From assembly GCA_045577175.1 (NCBI GenBank), contig JAZNHT010000009.1, forward strand, positions 1-38,733: 38,733 bases of DNA, given 5' to 3'. Below are positions 5,843-15,121 of the stretch, one piece after another. This stretch comes from SIG701 sp045577175 (GTDB lineage Bacteria; Bacillota; Clostridia; Oscillospirales; CAG-272). How positions within the stretch are numbered: position 1 is the first letter of the stretch; every line of letters begins with the position of its first letter. The position numbers and the translations under genes are program-made. The notes under the pieces were generated by a model. The model did not search any database, had not been told where the DNA came from, and worked only from the letters and a program-made list of their open reading frames with translations.

Positions 5843-8080
5843 ATGATTAAACTTCACAAAAACGGCGCGTTTCTCGCGGACGGAAAAATCTGCGACAGCG
5901 CGGAGATTTCCGCTGCCGAGGCGCGCAAAAATACAATCGCGGCACAGATTCTCGCCGCGCATAATATCGGTGAGGGCGACGGGCTGAAAATCCGCTTTGA
6001 TGCGCTCGTTTCGCACGATATTACCTACATCGGCATCATCCAGACTGCGCGTGCGTCCGGTATGACGGAGTTCCCGATCCCCTACGCCATGACGAACTGC
6101 CACAACAGCCTCTGCGCCGTCGGCGGTACGATCAACGAGGACGACCACGTATTCGGTCTGTCCGCGGCAAAGAAATACGGCGGTATCTACGTGCCTGCGA
6201 ATCAGTCCGTTATCCATTCCTATGCCCGTGAGGAGCTCGCCAAGTGCGGCGGCATGATCCTCGGCTCGGACAGCCACACCCGCTACGGTGCGCTCGGTAC
6301 GATGGGCGTCGGCGAGGGCGGTCCCGAGCTTGTAAAGCAGCTTCTCCGCCATACATACGACATCAAATCCCCCGAGGTCGTGCTCGTCTACCTCACCGGT
6401 ACGCCGAAGCGCGGCATCGGTCCGCACGATATTGCGATCTCTCTCGTCGGCGCGACGTTTGCGGACGGATTTGTTAAGAATAAGGTGCTTGAGTTTGTCG
6501 GTCCAGGCGTGAAGAATCTCTCTGCCGATTTCCGCTGCGGCATCGACGTCATGACGACGGAGACGACGTGCCTCTCCTCCATCTGGGAGACGGATGACGA
6601 GATCAAGGCGTATTACGAGGCACTCGGACGTCCCGAGGCGTACAAGGAGCTGAAGCCCGGCAAGGTTGCGTACTACGACAGCGTGATCGAGATCGATCTT
6701 TCCAAAGCGGAGTCCATGATCGCTCTGCCGTTCCACCCGTCCAACGCGTACACGATTCACGAGTTCACGGCGAACGCCGCCGAGATTCTCGCAAAGCTGG
6801 AAGCCGAGGCGAAGGAGAGATTCCCGAAGGCGAAGCCGGACTACACCTCCAAGGTGAAGGATGGCAAGGTTTACGCCGATCAGGGTATCATCGCAGGCTG
6901 TGCCGGCGGTATTTACGAAAACATCGATGAGGCGGCGGACATCCTCGCAGGCGCGTCCTGCGGCGACGGATATTTCTCGCTGTCCGTCTATCCGACGAGC
7001 GTGCCCGTCAGCCTCGCACTCACGAGAAACGGCGACAGTGCCGCACTTCTGGAGGCAGGCGCGGTTATCAAGCCGTCGTTCTGCGGTCCGTGCTTCGGTG
7101 CAGGTGACGTTCCGGCAAACAACGGATTTTCCATCCGCCATACGACGCGCAACTTCCCCAACCGCGAGGGCTCCAAGCCGGGTGAGGGACAAATTTCCGC
7201 CGTCGCACTGATGGATGCGCGTTCCATCGCCGCGACCGCGGCAAACGGCGGTGTTATCACTGCCGCAACCGACATCGATTACGAGCCGAAGAAGCGCCCG
7301 TTCGTGTTCGACCGCACGGTTTACGAGAAGCGTGTCTACAACGGCTTCGGAAAACCCCAGCCGGAGGTCGAGCTGATCCTCGGTCCGAACATCACCGACT
7401 GGCCGGCGATGTATGCGCTCACCGATAACCTCATGGTCGAGCTTGCCGCCGTCATCCGCGATCCCGTCACTACGACGGACGAGCTGATTCCGTCCGGTGA
7501 GTCGTCCTCTTACCGCTCCAATCCGATTCGTCTGAGCGAGCTGACGCTCTCCCGCCGTGTGCCGGAATACGTCGGTCACGCGAAAGCGGTCGCATCTGCC
7601 GAGAAAGCACGCCGTAACGGTGCCGCCGAGGCGAAATACGCCGCCGCTTTTGCCGCACTTGGAGACGCATCCCTTGCAAAAACCACCGCGATCGGCTCCT
7701 GCGTGTTCGCCAACAAGCCAGGCGACGGCTCCGCCCGTGAGCAGGCGGCATCCTGTCAGCGAGTGCTCGGCGGTATGGCAAATATCTGCTACGAGTACGC
7801 CACGAAGCGTTATCGCTCCAACTGCATCAACTGGGGTATGGTTCCGTTCACGATCGATGCGGCGGAGGCGTTCGCGTATGAGACGGGCGATCTCGTCTTT
7901 ATCCCGAACGTGCGCGCAAAAATCGCCGCAGGCGAGGAGGTATTCCCTGCGAAGATCGTCAAGGCGGACGGCACAATTGCCGACATCACGCTGTACGTGC
8001 GCGGACTGACCGCGGATGAAAGGGACATCATCCTCGCGGGCTGCCTGATGAATTACTACAAGGAATCCGCCGCGAAATAA
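5843..8080 (+). CDS. Aconitase-family hydratase, YbhJ type
   Basis: A 745-residue protein of the aconitase superfamily, closest in length and N-terminus to the YbhJ-type hydratases rather than AcnA or AcnB. Iron-sulfur ligands are present: a Cys in TTETTCLSS and the CGPC pair in KPSFCGPCFGAGD, which would bind the [4Fe-4S] cluster. SDSHTRYG carries the conserved Ser/His segment. The C-terminal swivel domain includes SNCINWGMVPF. The expected reaction is citrate to isocitrate; the isocitrate dehydrogenase gene 10 bp downstream strongly supports this role. The start is set by AAAGGATG upstream of the ATG at 5843; the frame is open further upstream, but the promoter lies inside that extension. 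Other hydroxyacid substrates cannot be excluded. Confidence 0.85.
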   Translation: MIKLHKNGAFLADGKICDSAEISAAEARKNTIAAQILAAHNIGEGDGLKIRFDALVSHDITYIGIIQTARASGMTEFPIPYAMTNCHNSLCAVGGTINEDDHVFGLSAAKKYGGIYVPANQSVIHSYAREELAKCGGMILGSDSHTRYGALGTMGVGEGGPELVKQLLRHTYDIKSPEVVLVYLTGTPKRGIGPHDIAISLVGATFADGFVKNKVLEFVGPGVKNLSADFRCGIDVMTTETTCLSSIWETDDEIKAYYEALGRPEAYKELKPGKVAYYDSVIEIDLSKAESMIALPFHPSNAYTIHEFTANAAEILAKLEAEAKERFPKAKPDYTSKVKDGKVYADQGIIAGCAGGIYENIDEAADILAGASCGDGYFSLSVYPTSVPVSLALTRNGDSAALLEAGAVIKPSFCGPCFGAGDVPANNGFSIRHTTRNFPNREGSKPGEGQISAVALMDARSIAATAANGGVITAATDIDYEPKKRPFVFDRTVYEKRVYNGFGKPQPEVELILGPNITDWPAMYALTDNLMVELAAVIRDPVTTTDELIPSGESSSYRSNPIRLSELTLSRRVPEYVGHAKAVASAEKARRNGAAEAKYAAAFAALGDASLAKTTAIGSCVFANKPGDGSAREQAASCQRVLGGMANICYEYATKRYRSNCINWGMVPFTIDAAEAFAYETGDLVFIPNVRAKIAAGEEVFPAKIVKADGTIADITLYVRGLTADERDIILAGCLMNYYKESAAK

Positions 8081-8090
8081 GGAGATACAT

Positions 8091-9302
8091 ATGGAAAAGA
8101 TCAAAATGACCACCCCCCTCGTCGAGATGGACGGGGATGAAATGACACGCGTACTGTGGAAGATGATTAAGGATGAGCTCATCCTGCCGTACGTTGATCT
8201 CAAGACGGAGTATTACGATCTCGGTCTGCCGGAAAGAGAGCGCACGAAGGATGCTGTCACCGTCGCTGCGGCTGAGGCAAATAAAAAATATAAGGTTGCC
8301 GTCAAGTGCGCGACGATCACGCCGAACGCACAGAGAGTGACGGAATACAACCTCACCGAGATGTGGAAGAGCCCGAACGGTACGATCCGCGCCGCCCTCG
8401 ACGGTACGGTGTTCCGCGCGCCGATCCTCATCGACTGCATCAAGCCGTCTGTGCGCACGTGGAAAAAGCCGATCACGATTGCGCGTCACGCATACGGCGA
8501 CGTGTACAAGAACACGGAGTTCCGCATCCCCGGTGCCGGTAAGGCGGAGATCGTCTTTACCGACGCGGACGGTAAGGAAACCAGACAGACGATCTTCGAT
8601 TTCAAGGACGCCGGTGTGATCCAGGGTATGCACAATAAGGATTCGTCCATCCGTTCCTTCGCGCACGCGTGCTTCAAATTTGCGCTGTCCACCAAGCAGG
8701 ATCTGTGGTTCTCCACGAAGGATACGATCTCCAAAACGTACGACCATACGTTTAAGGATATTTTCGCCGAGGTGTTCGAGAGCGATTACAAGGCGCAGTT
8801 TGAGGCGGCGGGCATCACCTACTTCTACACGTTGATCGATGACGCGGTTGCCCGCGTGATCCGTTCCGAGGGCGGCTTCATCTGGGCATGCAAGAACTAC
8901 GACGGCGACGTCATGAGCGACATGGTATCGACCGCGTTCGGCTCGCTTGCGATGATGACATCCGTACTCGTCAGCCCCGACGGATGCTATGAGTACGAGG
9001 CGGCACACGGCACGGTTACGCGCCACTATTACCGCTATCTGAAGGGCGAGGAGACCTCGACCAACCCGATTGCCACGATTTTTGCGTGGAGCGGCGCACT
9101 CAGAAAGCGCGGCGAGCTTGACGGCATTGATGCGCTTTGCAAATATGCCGACGCGCTGGAGGCGGCGTGCATCGAAACGCTGGAAAGCGGCATCATGACG
9201 AAGGATCTCGTCGGTCTTGCCGAGGGAATCGACGCGAAAGCGGTCAACAGCGCGGAGTTTCTTTCCGCAATCCGTGCAAATCTCGACAAAAAACTTGCGT
9301 AA
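8091..9302 (+). CDS. icd: Isocitrate dehydrogenase, NADP-dependent, eukaryote-like subfamily
   Basis: Oxidative decarboxylation of isocitrate to 2-oxoglutarate, giving NADPH and the carbon skeleton for glutamate. At 403 residues, with VEMDGDEMTRVLWK at the N-terminus, CATITPNAQRVTEY (substrate loop), WKSPNGTIRAALDGTVFR, YDGDVMSD (metal-binding Asp residues) and AAHGTVTRHYY (cofactor-binding segment), it belongs to the homodimeric NADP subfamily shared by many anaerobes and eukaryotes. AAGGAGATA precedes the ATG; the gene is 10 bp behind the aconitase and surely cotranscribed. No citrate synthase is in the window. Confidence 0.95.
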   Translation: MEKIKMTTPLVEMDGDEMTRVLWKMIKDELILPYVDLKTEYYDLGLPERERTKDAVTVAAAEANKKYKVAVKCATITPNAQRVTEYNLTEMWKSPNGTIRAALDGTVFRAPILIDCIKPSVRTWKKPITIARHAYGDVYKNTEFRIPGAGKAEIVFTDADGKETRQTIFDFKDAGVIQGMHNKDSSIRSFAHACFKFALSTKQDLWFSTKDTISKTYDHTFKDIFAEVFESDYKAQFEAAGITYFYTLIDDAVARVIRSEGGFIWACKNYDGDVMSDMVSTAFGSLAMMTSVLVSPDGCYEYEAAHGTVTRHYYRYLKGEETSTNPIATIFAWSGALRKRGELDGIDALCKYADALEAACIETLESGIMTKDLVGLAEGIDAKAVNSAEFLSAIRANLDKKLA

Positions 9303-9306
9303 ATTT

Positions 9307-9328
9307 GCATACGAAGCGAATCGTATGC
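9307..9328 (+). other. Hairpin between icd and the oxidoreductase gene
   Basis: GCATACGA/TCGTATGC with a 6-nt loop, followed by CTATATAAAGGAG. It lacks a U-tract, so it is probably a processing or stability element, not a terminator. Confidence 0.4.
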
Positions 9329-9348
9329 CTATATAAAGGAGAAAAACA

Positions 9349-10452
9349 ATGGCAGAGTTCAAATTGACAGACGGCAGAATCTATGCCCCCGAAAAAAAGG
9401 ATCCGAAGGTCGTTGAGAAGGGCGAATACGTTATTGCGGCGGCTGACCTCGATCACGGTCACATCTATTCGATGTGCGAAAAGCTGATCGAAGGCGGTGC
9501 AGTCCTGAAGTACGTTTGGGACGACAAGCCGGAGGCGATTGAGGCATTCGTCAAAAGATTCCCGTACGTTACGGTGGTGGACAGCATCGACCGTATTCTT
9601 GAGGATCCCGAGGTACAGCTTGTCTGTGCGGCAGGTATCCCGAACGAGAGAGCCGATCTCTGCATCCGCGTCATGGAGGCAGGCAAGGACTATTTCGTTG
9701 ATAAGGCACCGATGACGACGCTTGCGCAGGTGGATGCCGTCCGCGAGACGATCAAAAAGACCGGTCGCCGCATGTGGTGCTACTACTGCGAGCGACTGAA
9801 TCACGAGGGCTCGCTCCTCGCCGGTTATATGGTGGAGGCAGGCGAGATCGGTGACGTAATCCAGGTGCTCGGTACGGGCGGACACCGCTACGGTGCAAAT
9901 CCGCGCCCGGAGTGGTTCCACATTCACGAGCAGTACGGCGGTATCCTCGGCGACATCGGAAGCCATCAGATCGAGCAGTTCCTCTACTTCACGAAGAGCA
10001 AGGACGCAAAGATTCTTTCCGCAAGAGTCGGCAACTACTCCTATCCGCAGTATCCGGAGTTTGAGGACTTCGGCGACGCAACGCTTGTCGGCGACAACGG
10101 TGCGCTCGGCTATCTCCGCCTTGACTGGCATACGCCGACCGGTCTGCGCACGTGGAGCGACGGACGCGTGTACCTCCTCGGTACGAAGGGCGTTATCGAG
10201 GTTCGTAAGTACGAGGATCTCGGTCGTCCCGATCATCCGGGCAACATGGTCTATTTTGCCAACGAGAAGGGTGAGTACGTCATCGATGCAAACGGCGTGA
10301 CCGGCACCCCGTTCTTCAGCCAGATGATCCTCGACGCGCTCAACCGCACCGAGTACGCCATGACGCAGGAGCATACGCTCAAGGCGGCAGAGCTTTGCCT
10401 CAAGGCACAGGAGCAGGCAGTGCACGTTCAGTACGATTTGATGAATAAGTAA
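9349..10452 (+). CDS. Gfo/Idh/MocA-family oxidoreductase
   Basis: A 367-residue protein. The N-terminal half is Rossmann-like and the C-terminal half matches the Gfo/Idh/MocA fold: VDKAPMTT corresponds to the family's catalytic EKP-type lysine, and GGILGDIGSHQIEQFLYF carries the conserved active-site His. The usual GxGxxG near the N-terminus is replaced by AADLDHGHIYSMCE, seen in a subset of this family. Likely an NAD(P)-dependent sugar or polyol dehydrogenase; the substrate is unknown. AAAGGAG precedes the ATG. It lies 46 bp after icd on the same strand, so it may be partly cotranscribed, although its function does not obviously belong with icd. Confidence 0.8.
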   Translation: MAEFKLTDGRIYAPEKKDPKVVEKGEYVIAAADLDHGHIYSMCEKLIEGGAVLKYVWDDKPEAIEAFVKRFPYVTVVDSIDRILEDPEVQLVCAAGIPNERADLCIRVMEAGKDYFVDKAPMTTLAQVDAVRETIKKTGRRMWCYYCERLNHEGSLLAGYMVEAGEIGDVIQVLGTGGHRYGANPRPEWFHIHEQYGGILGDIGSHQIEQFLYFTKSKDAKILSARVGNYSYPQYPEFEDFGDATLVGDNGALGYLRLDWHTPTGLRTWSDGRVYLLGTKGVIEVRKYEDLGRPDHPGNMVYFANEKGEYVIDANGVTGTPFFSQMILDALNRTEYAMTQEHTLKAAELCLKAQEQAVHVQYDLMNK

Positions 10453-10462
10453 GAAATAATAT

Positions 10463-10618
10463 AGGGGGCTTTTTGAAAAAAGCCCCCTATGACCCCACAA
10501 AAACTTTTAGGGCAAGGGCTGACACAAATCTGTGTTTTCCCTTGCCTTAAAAGTTTTAGGCGAGCTTTTTCAAAAGCTCGAAGGGGGTTCAAAAGGGGGG
10601 GCGGCGCCCCCCTTTTTT
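10463..10618. repeat. Composite hairpin repeat (copy 3) with a shared terminator
   Basis: Modules in order: TAGGGGGCTTTTT/AAAAAGCCCCCTA; AAAACTTTTA...TAAAAGTTTT enclosing GGCAAGG/CCTTGCC; GAGCTTTT/AAAAGCTC; and GGGGGGGCGGCGCCCCCC followed by a T-run. The last is a strong plus-strand terminator just before the convergent gene. Its modules mix those of copies 1 and 2. Confidence 0.7.
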
Positions 10619-12645
10619 TATTTCAATATCTTCAAAGCGCCTGTCGGACAAAGCTCCGCGCACTTGCGGCAGTCCTTGCAGATTTCCTCCGCCTGTCCCT
10701 CAAATTCGGGACGGATGACGGTCGAGAATCCGCGTCCGACCAAGCCGAGCAGACCGTGCCCGACCTCCTCGCGGCAGGTGCGCACGCACAGATTGCAAAG
10801 CACGCACTTGCCCTGATCGCGCTCGATGATGCCGAGCTTCTGCTCCGTGAACGATTCATGCAGTGTGCCGCCGAAACGGGCAGGGGAGATCGGCTCGCCG
10901 TTTGCGTAGCGGATCAGCTTGCAGTCGGCGAAATCGTGGCATCCGCAGCGGAGACAGCGATTTGCTTCACTTCTCGCCTGCTCCTCGGTGAATCCGTTAA
11001 TCACCGCGTCAAAGTTACCGCGGCGCACTTCCGGCTCCTTTACGGACATGACAGCGCGCGGCGCTTTCTCGCGATCCGCGAGCATCTCCGCCGTGACCTT
11101 CTTCTCGGAATAGTACGGCTCGAAAAATTCCATCGATGCCCCTGTCAGGTACGCATCAATTGCCTTCGCGGCAAGATCGCCCTCTGCAATCGCATCAATC
11201 GCAATCGATGCACCGCGGTTTGTCGCGTCACCTGCGGCAAATACACCGTCAAGCTCCGTCAGACAGTTCACTGTGCTTGCCGTGATCGTGCCGCGCTTGC
11301 CGAGTGGGATCTCAGACAGCCCGTTCGGATCGCACTTCTGTCCGATCGCGGAGATCAGCGTGTCGATTTTGAGCGTCTCAAATTTGCCCTCCACCGGCAC
11401 GGGGGAGCGTCTGCCGGACGCATCCGGCTCGCCCAGCTCCATGATCTGGAGCTTCACGGCGACAACCTTGCCGTCCTCACCGATGATCTCTGCGGGATTC
11501 GTCAGGAATTTGAACGTCACGCCCTCCTCAATTGCCTCGGTGATCTCAATATCCTCCGCAGGAGCCTCGGCTCTCGTGCGGCGGTAGATGACGTATACGT
11601 TTTCCGCACCGCAGCGGATCGCGGTACGGCAGGCATCCATAGCGGTGTTGCCGCCGCCGACAACGGCTACGTTTTTGCCGATGTCGGGAATGTTGCCCAT
11701 GTTCACCTCACGGAGGAAATCGATACCGCCGAGCACGCCGTCCAGATCCTCACCCGGACAGCCGACGGTACTGCTCTTCCATGCGCCGATTGCCACGAGT
11801 ACGGCATCATTCTGCGCACGCAGATCGGCAAACGTGATGTCCTTGCCGATCTTCACGCCGTTTTTCATCACGACGCCTGTCTCGGCGATCAGGGCGACTT
11901 CTTTCGCAAGCACCGCCTTCGGCAGTCTGTATTCGGGAATACCGTAGCGGAGCATACCGCCCATCTCCGGCATCGCGTCGTAGACGGTTACAGCGTGCCC
12001 CTTGAGGCGGAGATAGTACGCCGCGCTCAAGCCTGCCGGACCGCCGCCGATGACGGCAACCTTCTTGCCCGTGTCCGCCGCCGCTTTTTCGCGGTACGGA
12101 TTGCCGGAGGCGAGATCGCGATCCGCTGCAAACGCCTTCAGATACGCGATCGAAAGCGGCTCCTCCACGAGCTGACGGCGGCAGCCGCCCTCGCACGGAT
12201 GCGGACAGACGCGCCCGATCGATGCGGGCAGCGGAATTTTTTCTTTGATAATGCGTACAGCCTCGCGGTCATTGCCGAGCGCGATCTGGCGGAGATATTC
12301 CTGCACGTTCGTGTGCGCGGGGCATTTCAGCTCGCACGGTCCCTTGCAGTCGCCGAGGTGATCGCTCATCAGAAGCTCCAGCGCGACCTTGCGCGCGTTT
12401 TTCGCTTTGGGGGTATCGGTGTGAATCACCATGCCGTCTGCCGCGACCGTCGCGCAGGCACGGAGCAGCTTCGGCATACCTTCGGCTTCGACCACGCACA
12501 ATCCGCACGCGCCGTACAGCTTCAGATTCTTGTTGTAGCAGAGATTCGGGATCTCCACCCCGTTTCTCATAGCGATATTCAAAATTGTTTCGCCCTTGGT
12601 GCCTGTCATTTCGACACCGTTGACGGTGATTTTTATCTGTTCCAT
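10618..12645 (-). CDS. NfnB/GltD-like flavin-iron-sulfur subunit of an electron-transfer complex
   Basis: A 675-residue multidomain protein: (i) an N-terminal plant-type [2Fe-2S] domain (CYNKNLKLYGACGLC, then a later Cys); (ii) a GltD/NfnB-type cysteine-rich segment (GDCKGPCELKCP and GRVCPHPCEGGC); (iii) an FAD-binding Rossmann fold, VAVIGGGPAGLSAAYYL; (iv) an NAD(P)H-binding fold, VAVVGGGNTAMDACR; (v) C-terminal ferredoxin-like clusters (CVLCNLCVRTC and CKDCRKCAELCP). With the NuoF- and NuoE-like subunits upstream it forms the set known from the Sporomusa-type bifurcating transhydrogenase. There is no [FeFe]-hydrogenase H-cluster domain, so it is not a hydrogenase. Predicted to couple NADPH with NADH and ferredoxin. 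AGGAGG precedes the ATG at 12645. Confidence 0.8.
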   Translation of the reverse strand: MEQIKITVNGVEMTGTKGETILNIAMRNGVEIPNLCYNKNLKLYGACGLCVVEAEGMPKLLRACATVAADGMVIHTDTPKAKNARKVALELLMSDHLGDCKGPCELKCPAHTNVQEYLRQIALGNDREAVRIIKEKIPLPASIGRVCPHPCEGGCRRQLVEEPLSIAYLKAFAADRDLASGNPYREKAAADTGKKVAVIGGGPAGLSAAYYLRLKGHAVTVYDAMPEMGGMLRYGIPEYRLPKAVLAKEVALIAETGVVMKNGVKIGKDITFADLRAQNDAVLVAIGAWKSSTVGCPGEDLDGVLGGIDFLREVNMGNIPDIGKNVAVVGGGNTAMDACRTAIRCGAENVYVIYRRTRAEAPAEDIEITEAIEEGVTFKFLTNPAEIIGEDGKVVAVKLQIMELGEPDASGRRSPVPVEGKFETLKIDTLISAIGQKCDPNGLSEIPLGKRGTITASTVNCLTELDGVFAAGDATNRGASIAIDAIAEGDLAAKAIDAYLTGASMEFFEPYYSEKKVTAEMLADREKAPRAVMSVKEPEVRRGNFDAVINGFTEEQARSEANRCLRCGCHDFADCKLIRYANGEPISPARFGGTLHESFTEQKLGIIERDQGKCVLCNLCVRTCREEVGHGLLGLVGRGFSTVIRPEFEGQAEEICKDCRKCAELCPTGALKILK

Positions 12646-12656
12646 TTTGTGCCTCC

Positions 12657-14408
12657 TCAGTCCATGACGATCGCGCCGAACTTGCACGCCTTGCGGCACT
12701 GATCACAGCGGATGCAGAGATCGGGATTGATAACGTGCGGCTTCTTGACCTCGCCCGTGATCGCCTTTGCCGGGCAATTCTTCGCGCACAAAGTACAGCC
12801 GCAGCACTTGTCTGCACGAATTGTGTATGTACGGAGCGCGGGACATTCCTTCGTCGGGCATTTTTTGTCGTAGATGTGCGCCTCGTACTCGTCGCGGAAG
12901 TAGCGGATCGTTGTGAGTACCGGATTCGGTGCCGTCTGACCGAGACCGCACAGCGCGCCGTCCTTGACGGCGGTGCACAGCTCCTCCAGAAGCTCGATGT
13001 CACCGTCCTTGCCCTCTCCGTTCACGATGCGGGTAAGAATCTCTTGCAGACGTTTCGTGCCGATACGGCAGTGCACGCACTTGCCGCACGACTCCAGTGC
13101 GGTGAAATCGAGGAAGAATTTCGCCATGCCGACCATGCACGTGTCCTCGTCCATGACGACCATACCGCCCGAGCCCATGATTGCGCCGGTTGCGGCGAGC
13201 GCCTTGTAATCGATGATTGTATCCAAAAGCGCGGCAGGGATACATCCGCCGGACGGTCCGCCCATCTGCACGGCTTTGAACTGTTTTCCGTCCTTGATGC
13301 CGCCGCCGATGCCGAAGATGACGTCGCGGAGCGTTTTGCCCATCGGAATCTCGACAAGGCCGCCCTTTTTGATTTTGCCCGTCAGCGCAAAGACCTTCGT
13401 GCCCTTGCTTGCTTCCGTGCCCATCGCGGCGAACGCATTGCCGCCGTTTTTCATGATCCACGCGACGTTTGCGAACGTCTCCACGTTGTTGATGTTGGAC
13501 GGTTCGTCCATGTATCCCTTCTGTGCGGGGAACGGAGGCTTCAGACGCGGCATACCGCGCTTGCCCTCCAGCGATTCGATCAGCGCGGTCTCCTCACCGC
13601 ACACGAACGCGCCGGCACCTGCCTTGATGCGCATATCACACGAAAATCCCGTGCCGAGGATGTTCTCGCCCAGGAGATTTGCCTCTCTTGCCTGCTTGAT
13701 CGCTTCTTCGAGATGCTTGATTGCCAGCGGATACTCCGCACGGACGTACACGATCATTTCCTTCGCACCGATCGCATACGCACCGATCAGCATACCCTCA
13801 ATCAGGTTGTGCGGATCGGATTCAATGACGGCGCGATCCATGAACGCGCCCGGATCGCCCTCGTCCGCGTTGCAGATGAGGTATTTGTTTTCACCTGCGC
13901 TCTGACGTGCGGCGTTCCACTTGAACCACGTCGGAAATCCCGCACCGCCGCGACCGGCAAGACCGGAGATTTTGATCTCCTCAATGACCTCCTCGGGCGT
14001 CATCGTCGTGAGCACCTTTTTCAGTCCCTCGTATCCGTCCGCCTCGCAGTAATCGGTGAGCGAGGTCGGATCGATCAGACCGCAGTGGCGGAGCGCGATG
14101 CGCGTCTGTTTATTGAGGAAATCCTCGTCCTCCGCGGCAATCGTGATCGCATCCACAAGGGTGAGATCACCTGTCCGTGCTGCGTTTACGATTGCTTCCG
14201 CGTCCTCGGGAGAGACGCGCACGAGACGGCGCACAAGCGTTTTTCCGTCGTACAGATCGACAATCGGCTCAAGATAGCACATGCCGATACAGCCCGTACT
14301 GCCGAGCGTGAAATTTTCGTTTTCCGTAAGGAGTGCTTCGATCGCAAGGCGCACCTTGGCCGCACCCGCGGCGATACCGCAGGAGCCTTCTCCGATTACA
14401 ATGCGCAT
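12657..14408 (-). CDS. NuoF-like NADH-binding flavin-iron-sulfur subunit
   Basis: A 583-residue HydB/HndC/NuoF-type subunit. The N-terminus is a thioredoxin-like [2Fe-2S] domain (Cys in GSCGIAAG and GCIGMC). The core has the FMN/NADH-binding GRGGAGFPTWFKW and CNADEGDPGAFMDR segments, then SCGKCVHCRIG plus a later Cys for the N3-type [4Fe-4S] cluster. The C-terminus adds two ferredoxin-type clusters (CCGCTLCAKNCP and CIRCDQCRKAC). It accepts or donates electrons at NAD(H) in the soluble complex. AAGGAGGG precedes the ATG. It overlaps the upstream NuoE-like gene by 13 bp and precedes the FAD subunit by 11 bp. Confidence 0.85.
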   Translation of the reverse strand: MRIVIGEGSCGIAAGAAKVRLAIEALLTENENFTLGSTGCIGMCYLEPIVDLYDGKTLVRRLVRVSPEDAEAIVNAARTGDLTLVDAITIAAEDEDFLNKQTRIALRHCGLIDPTSLTDYCEADGYEGLKKVLTTMTPEEVIEEIKISGLAGRGGAGFPTWFKWNAARQSAGENKYLICNADEGDPGAFMDRAVIESDPHNLIEGMLIGAYAIGAKEMIVYVRAEYPLAIKHLEEAIKQAREANLLGENILGTGFSCDMRIKAGAGAFVCGEETALIESLEGKRGMPRLKPPFPAQKGYMDEPSNINNVETFANVAWIMKNGGNAFAAMGTEASKGTKVFALTGKIKKGGLVEIPMGKTLRDVIFGIGGGIKDGKQFKAVQMGGPSGGCIPAALLDTIIDYKALAATGAIMGSGGMVVMDEDTCMVGMAKFFLDFTALESCGKCVHCRIGTKRLQEILTRIVNGEGKDGDIELLEELCTAVKDGALCGLGQTAPNPVLTTIRYFRDEYEAHIYDKKCPTKECPALRTYTIRADKCCGCTLCAKNCPAKAITGEVKKPHVINPDLCIRCDQCRKACKFGAIVMD

Positions 14409-14899
14409 GACGTACCCTCCTTTGCCTGAATATCCTTCAGAATGGCGATCGCGCTTTCGGGCGTCAGATTGCCGTATGCTTCGCCGTTAATCATGATGAC
14501 GGGCGCAAGCGAGCAGCACCCGAGGCACGCGACGTGCTCCAGCGTGAAGAGACCGTCCTTAGTCGTCTCGCCGTGGCGGATGCCGAGATAGGAAGCAACG
14601 GCGGCGCTGACGCGCTCACTGCCGTTGACGTGGCACGCCGTACCCTGACACGACATAATCAGATACTTGCCGATCGGGGCGAGGCGGAACTGCGAATAAA
14701 ACGTGGCGACACCGACAACCTCGGCAGGCGTTGTGCCGACGCGGCTTGCGATATGATACATGACATCGCGCGGCAGGTAGCCGTAGACATCCTGCGCTTT
14801 TTGCAGAATGGTGATAAGGCTGCCGGGCACGGCGGCGTACTCGGTGAGCACGTCCTCGATCAGAGCGAGATTGCTCTGCGGTCCTTTTTGCTGATTCAT
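14396..14899 (-). CDS. NuoE-like thioredoxin-fold [2Fe-2S] subunit
   Basis: A 167-residue NuoE/HydC-type subunit. The [2Fe-2S] ligands have the family spacing: C84 and C89 in CQGTACH, C125 and C129 in CLGCC. It relays electrons to or from the NuoF-like subunit. GGAGGA lies 5 nt upstream of the ATG. First gene of the three-gene operon; its stop overlaps the start of the next gene, so translation is likely coupled. Confidence 0.88.
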   Translation of the reverse strand: MNQQKGPQSNLALIEDVLTEYAAVPGSLITILQKAQDVYGYLPRDVMYHIASRVGTTPAEVVGVATFYSQFRLAPIGKYLIMSCQGTACHVNGSERVSAAVASYLGIRHGETTKDGLFTLEHVACLGCCSLAPVIMINGEAYGNLTPESAIAILKDIQAKEGTSCAL

Positions 14900-15022
14900 G
14901 GGATTCCTCCGTTTTTATGTAGGGGTGTCCTGCTCTGCTTTCGAGAGCAAGAAATGCCAAAAAACGCAATTTGTTAAGGTCTGAATAAAGCGCGGAAAAT
15001 CCTTTTGGCATATACGGATTTT

Positions 15023-15051
15023 ATTATACACTCTTTCGAAACGGAAATCAA
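15023..15051 (-). promoter_or_regulatory. Promoter of the electron-transfer operon
   Basis: TTGATT (15051-15046), 17-bp spacer, TATAAT (15028-15023). The leader to the ATG at 14899 is about 115 nt and has no obvious riboswitch. One Rex-like half (TTGTTAA, near 14972) lies in it without a partner. Confidence 0.75.
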
Positions 15052-15082
15052 GATTTTTTGACAAAAATGATACGAAAAATGT

Positions 15083-15114
15083 AAAACGGCAAGCGATCCT
15101 GCCTGCCGTTTTAA
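15083..15114 (-). terminator. Terminator of the AraC-amidohydrolase operon
   Basis: AAAACGGCA/TGCCGTTTT stem with a 12-nt loop, just downstream of the amidohydrolase stop and followed on the minus strand by an A/T-rich stretch. Confidence 0.6.
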
Positions 15115-15121
15115 GGATTTT

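Noticed and set aside
10489..12702. Very long open frames opposite the electron-transfer operon and, likewise, opposite alaS (26636-30103), nrdD, the aconitase and icd
   Set aside because: They are antisense to well-identified genes, lack ribosome-binding sites, and have the composition of reverse-strand shadows in GC-rich codon-biased genes.
10618..14899. [FeFe]-hydrogenase or respiratory complex I
   Set aside because: There is no H-cluster domain and there are no membrane subunits; the third subunit is NfnB/GltD-like.
14965..14990. Rex operator at the electron-transfer operon
   Set aside because: Only one half-site (TTGTTAA) is present without an inverted partner.
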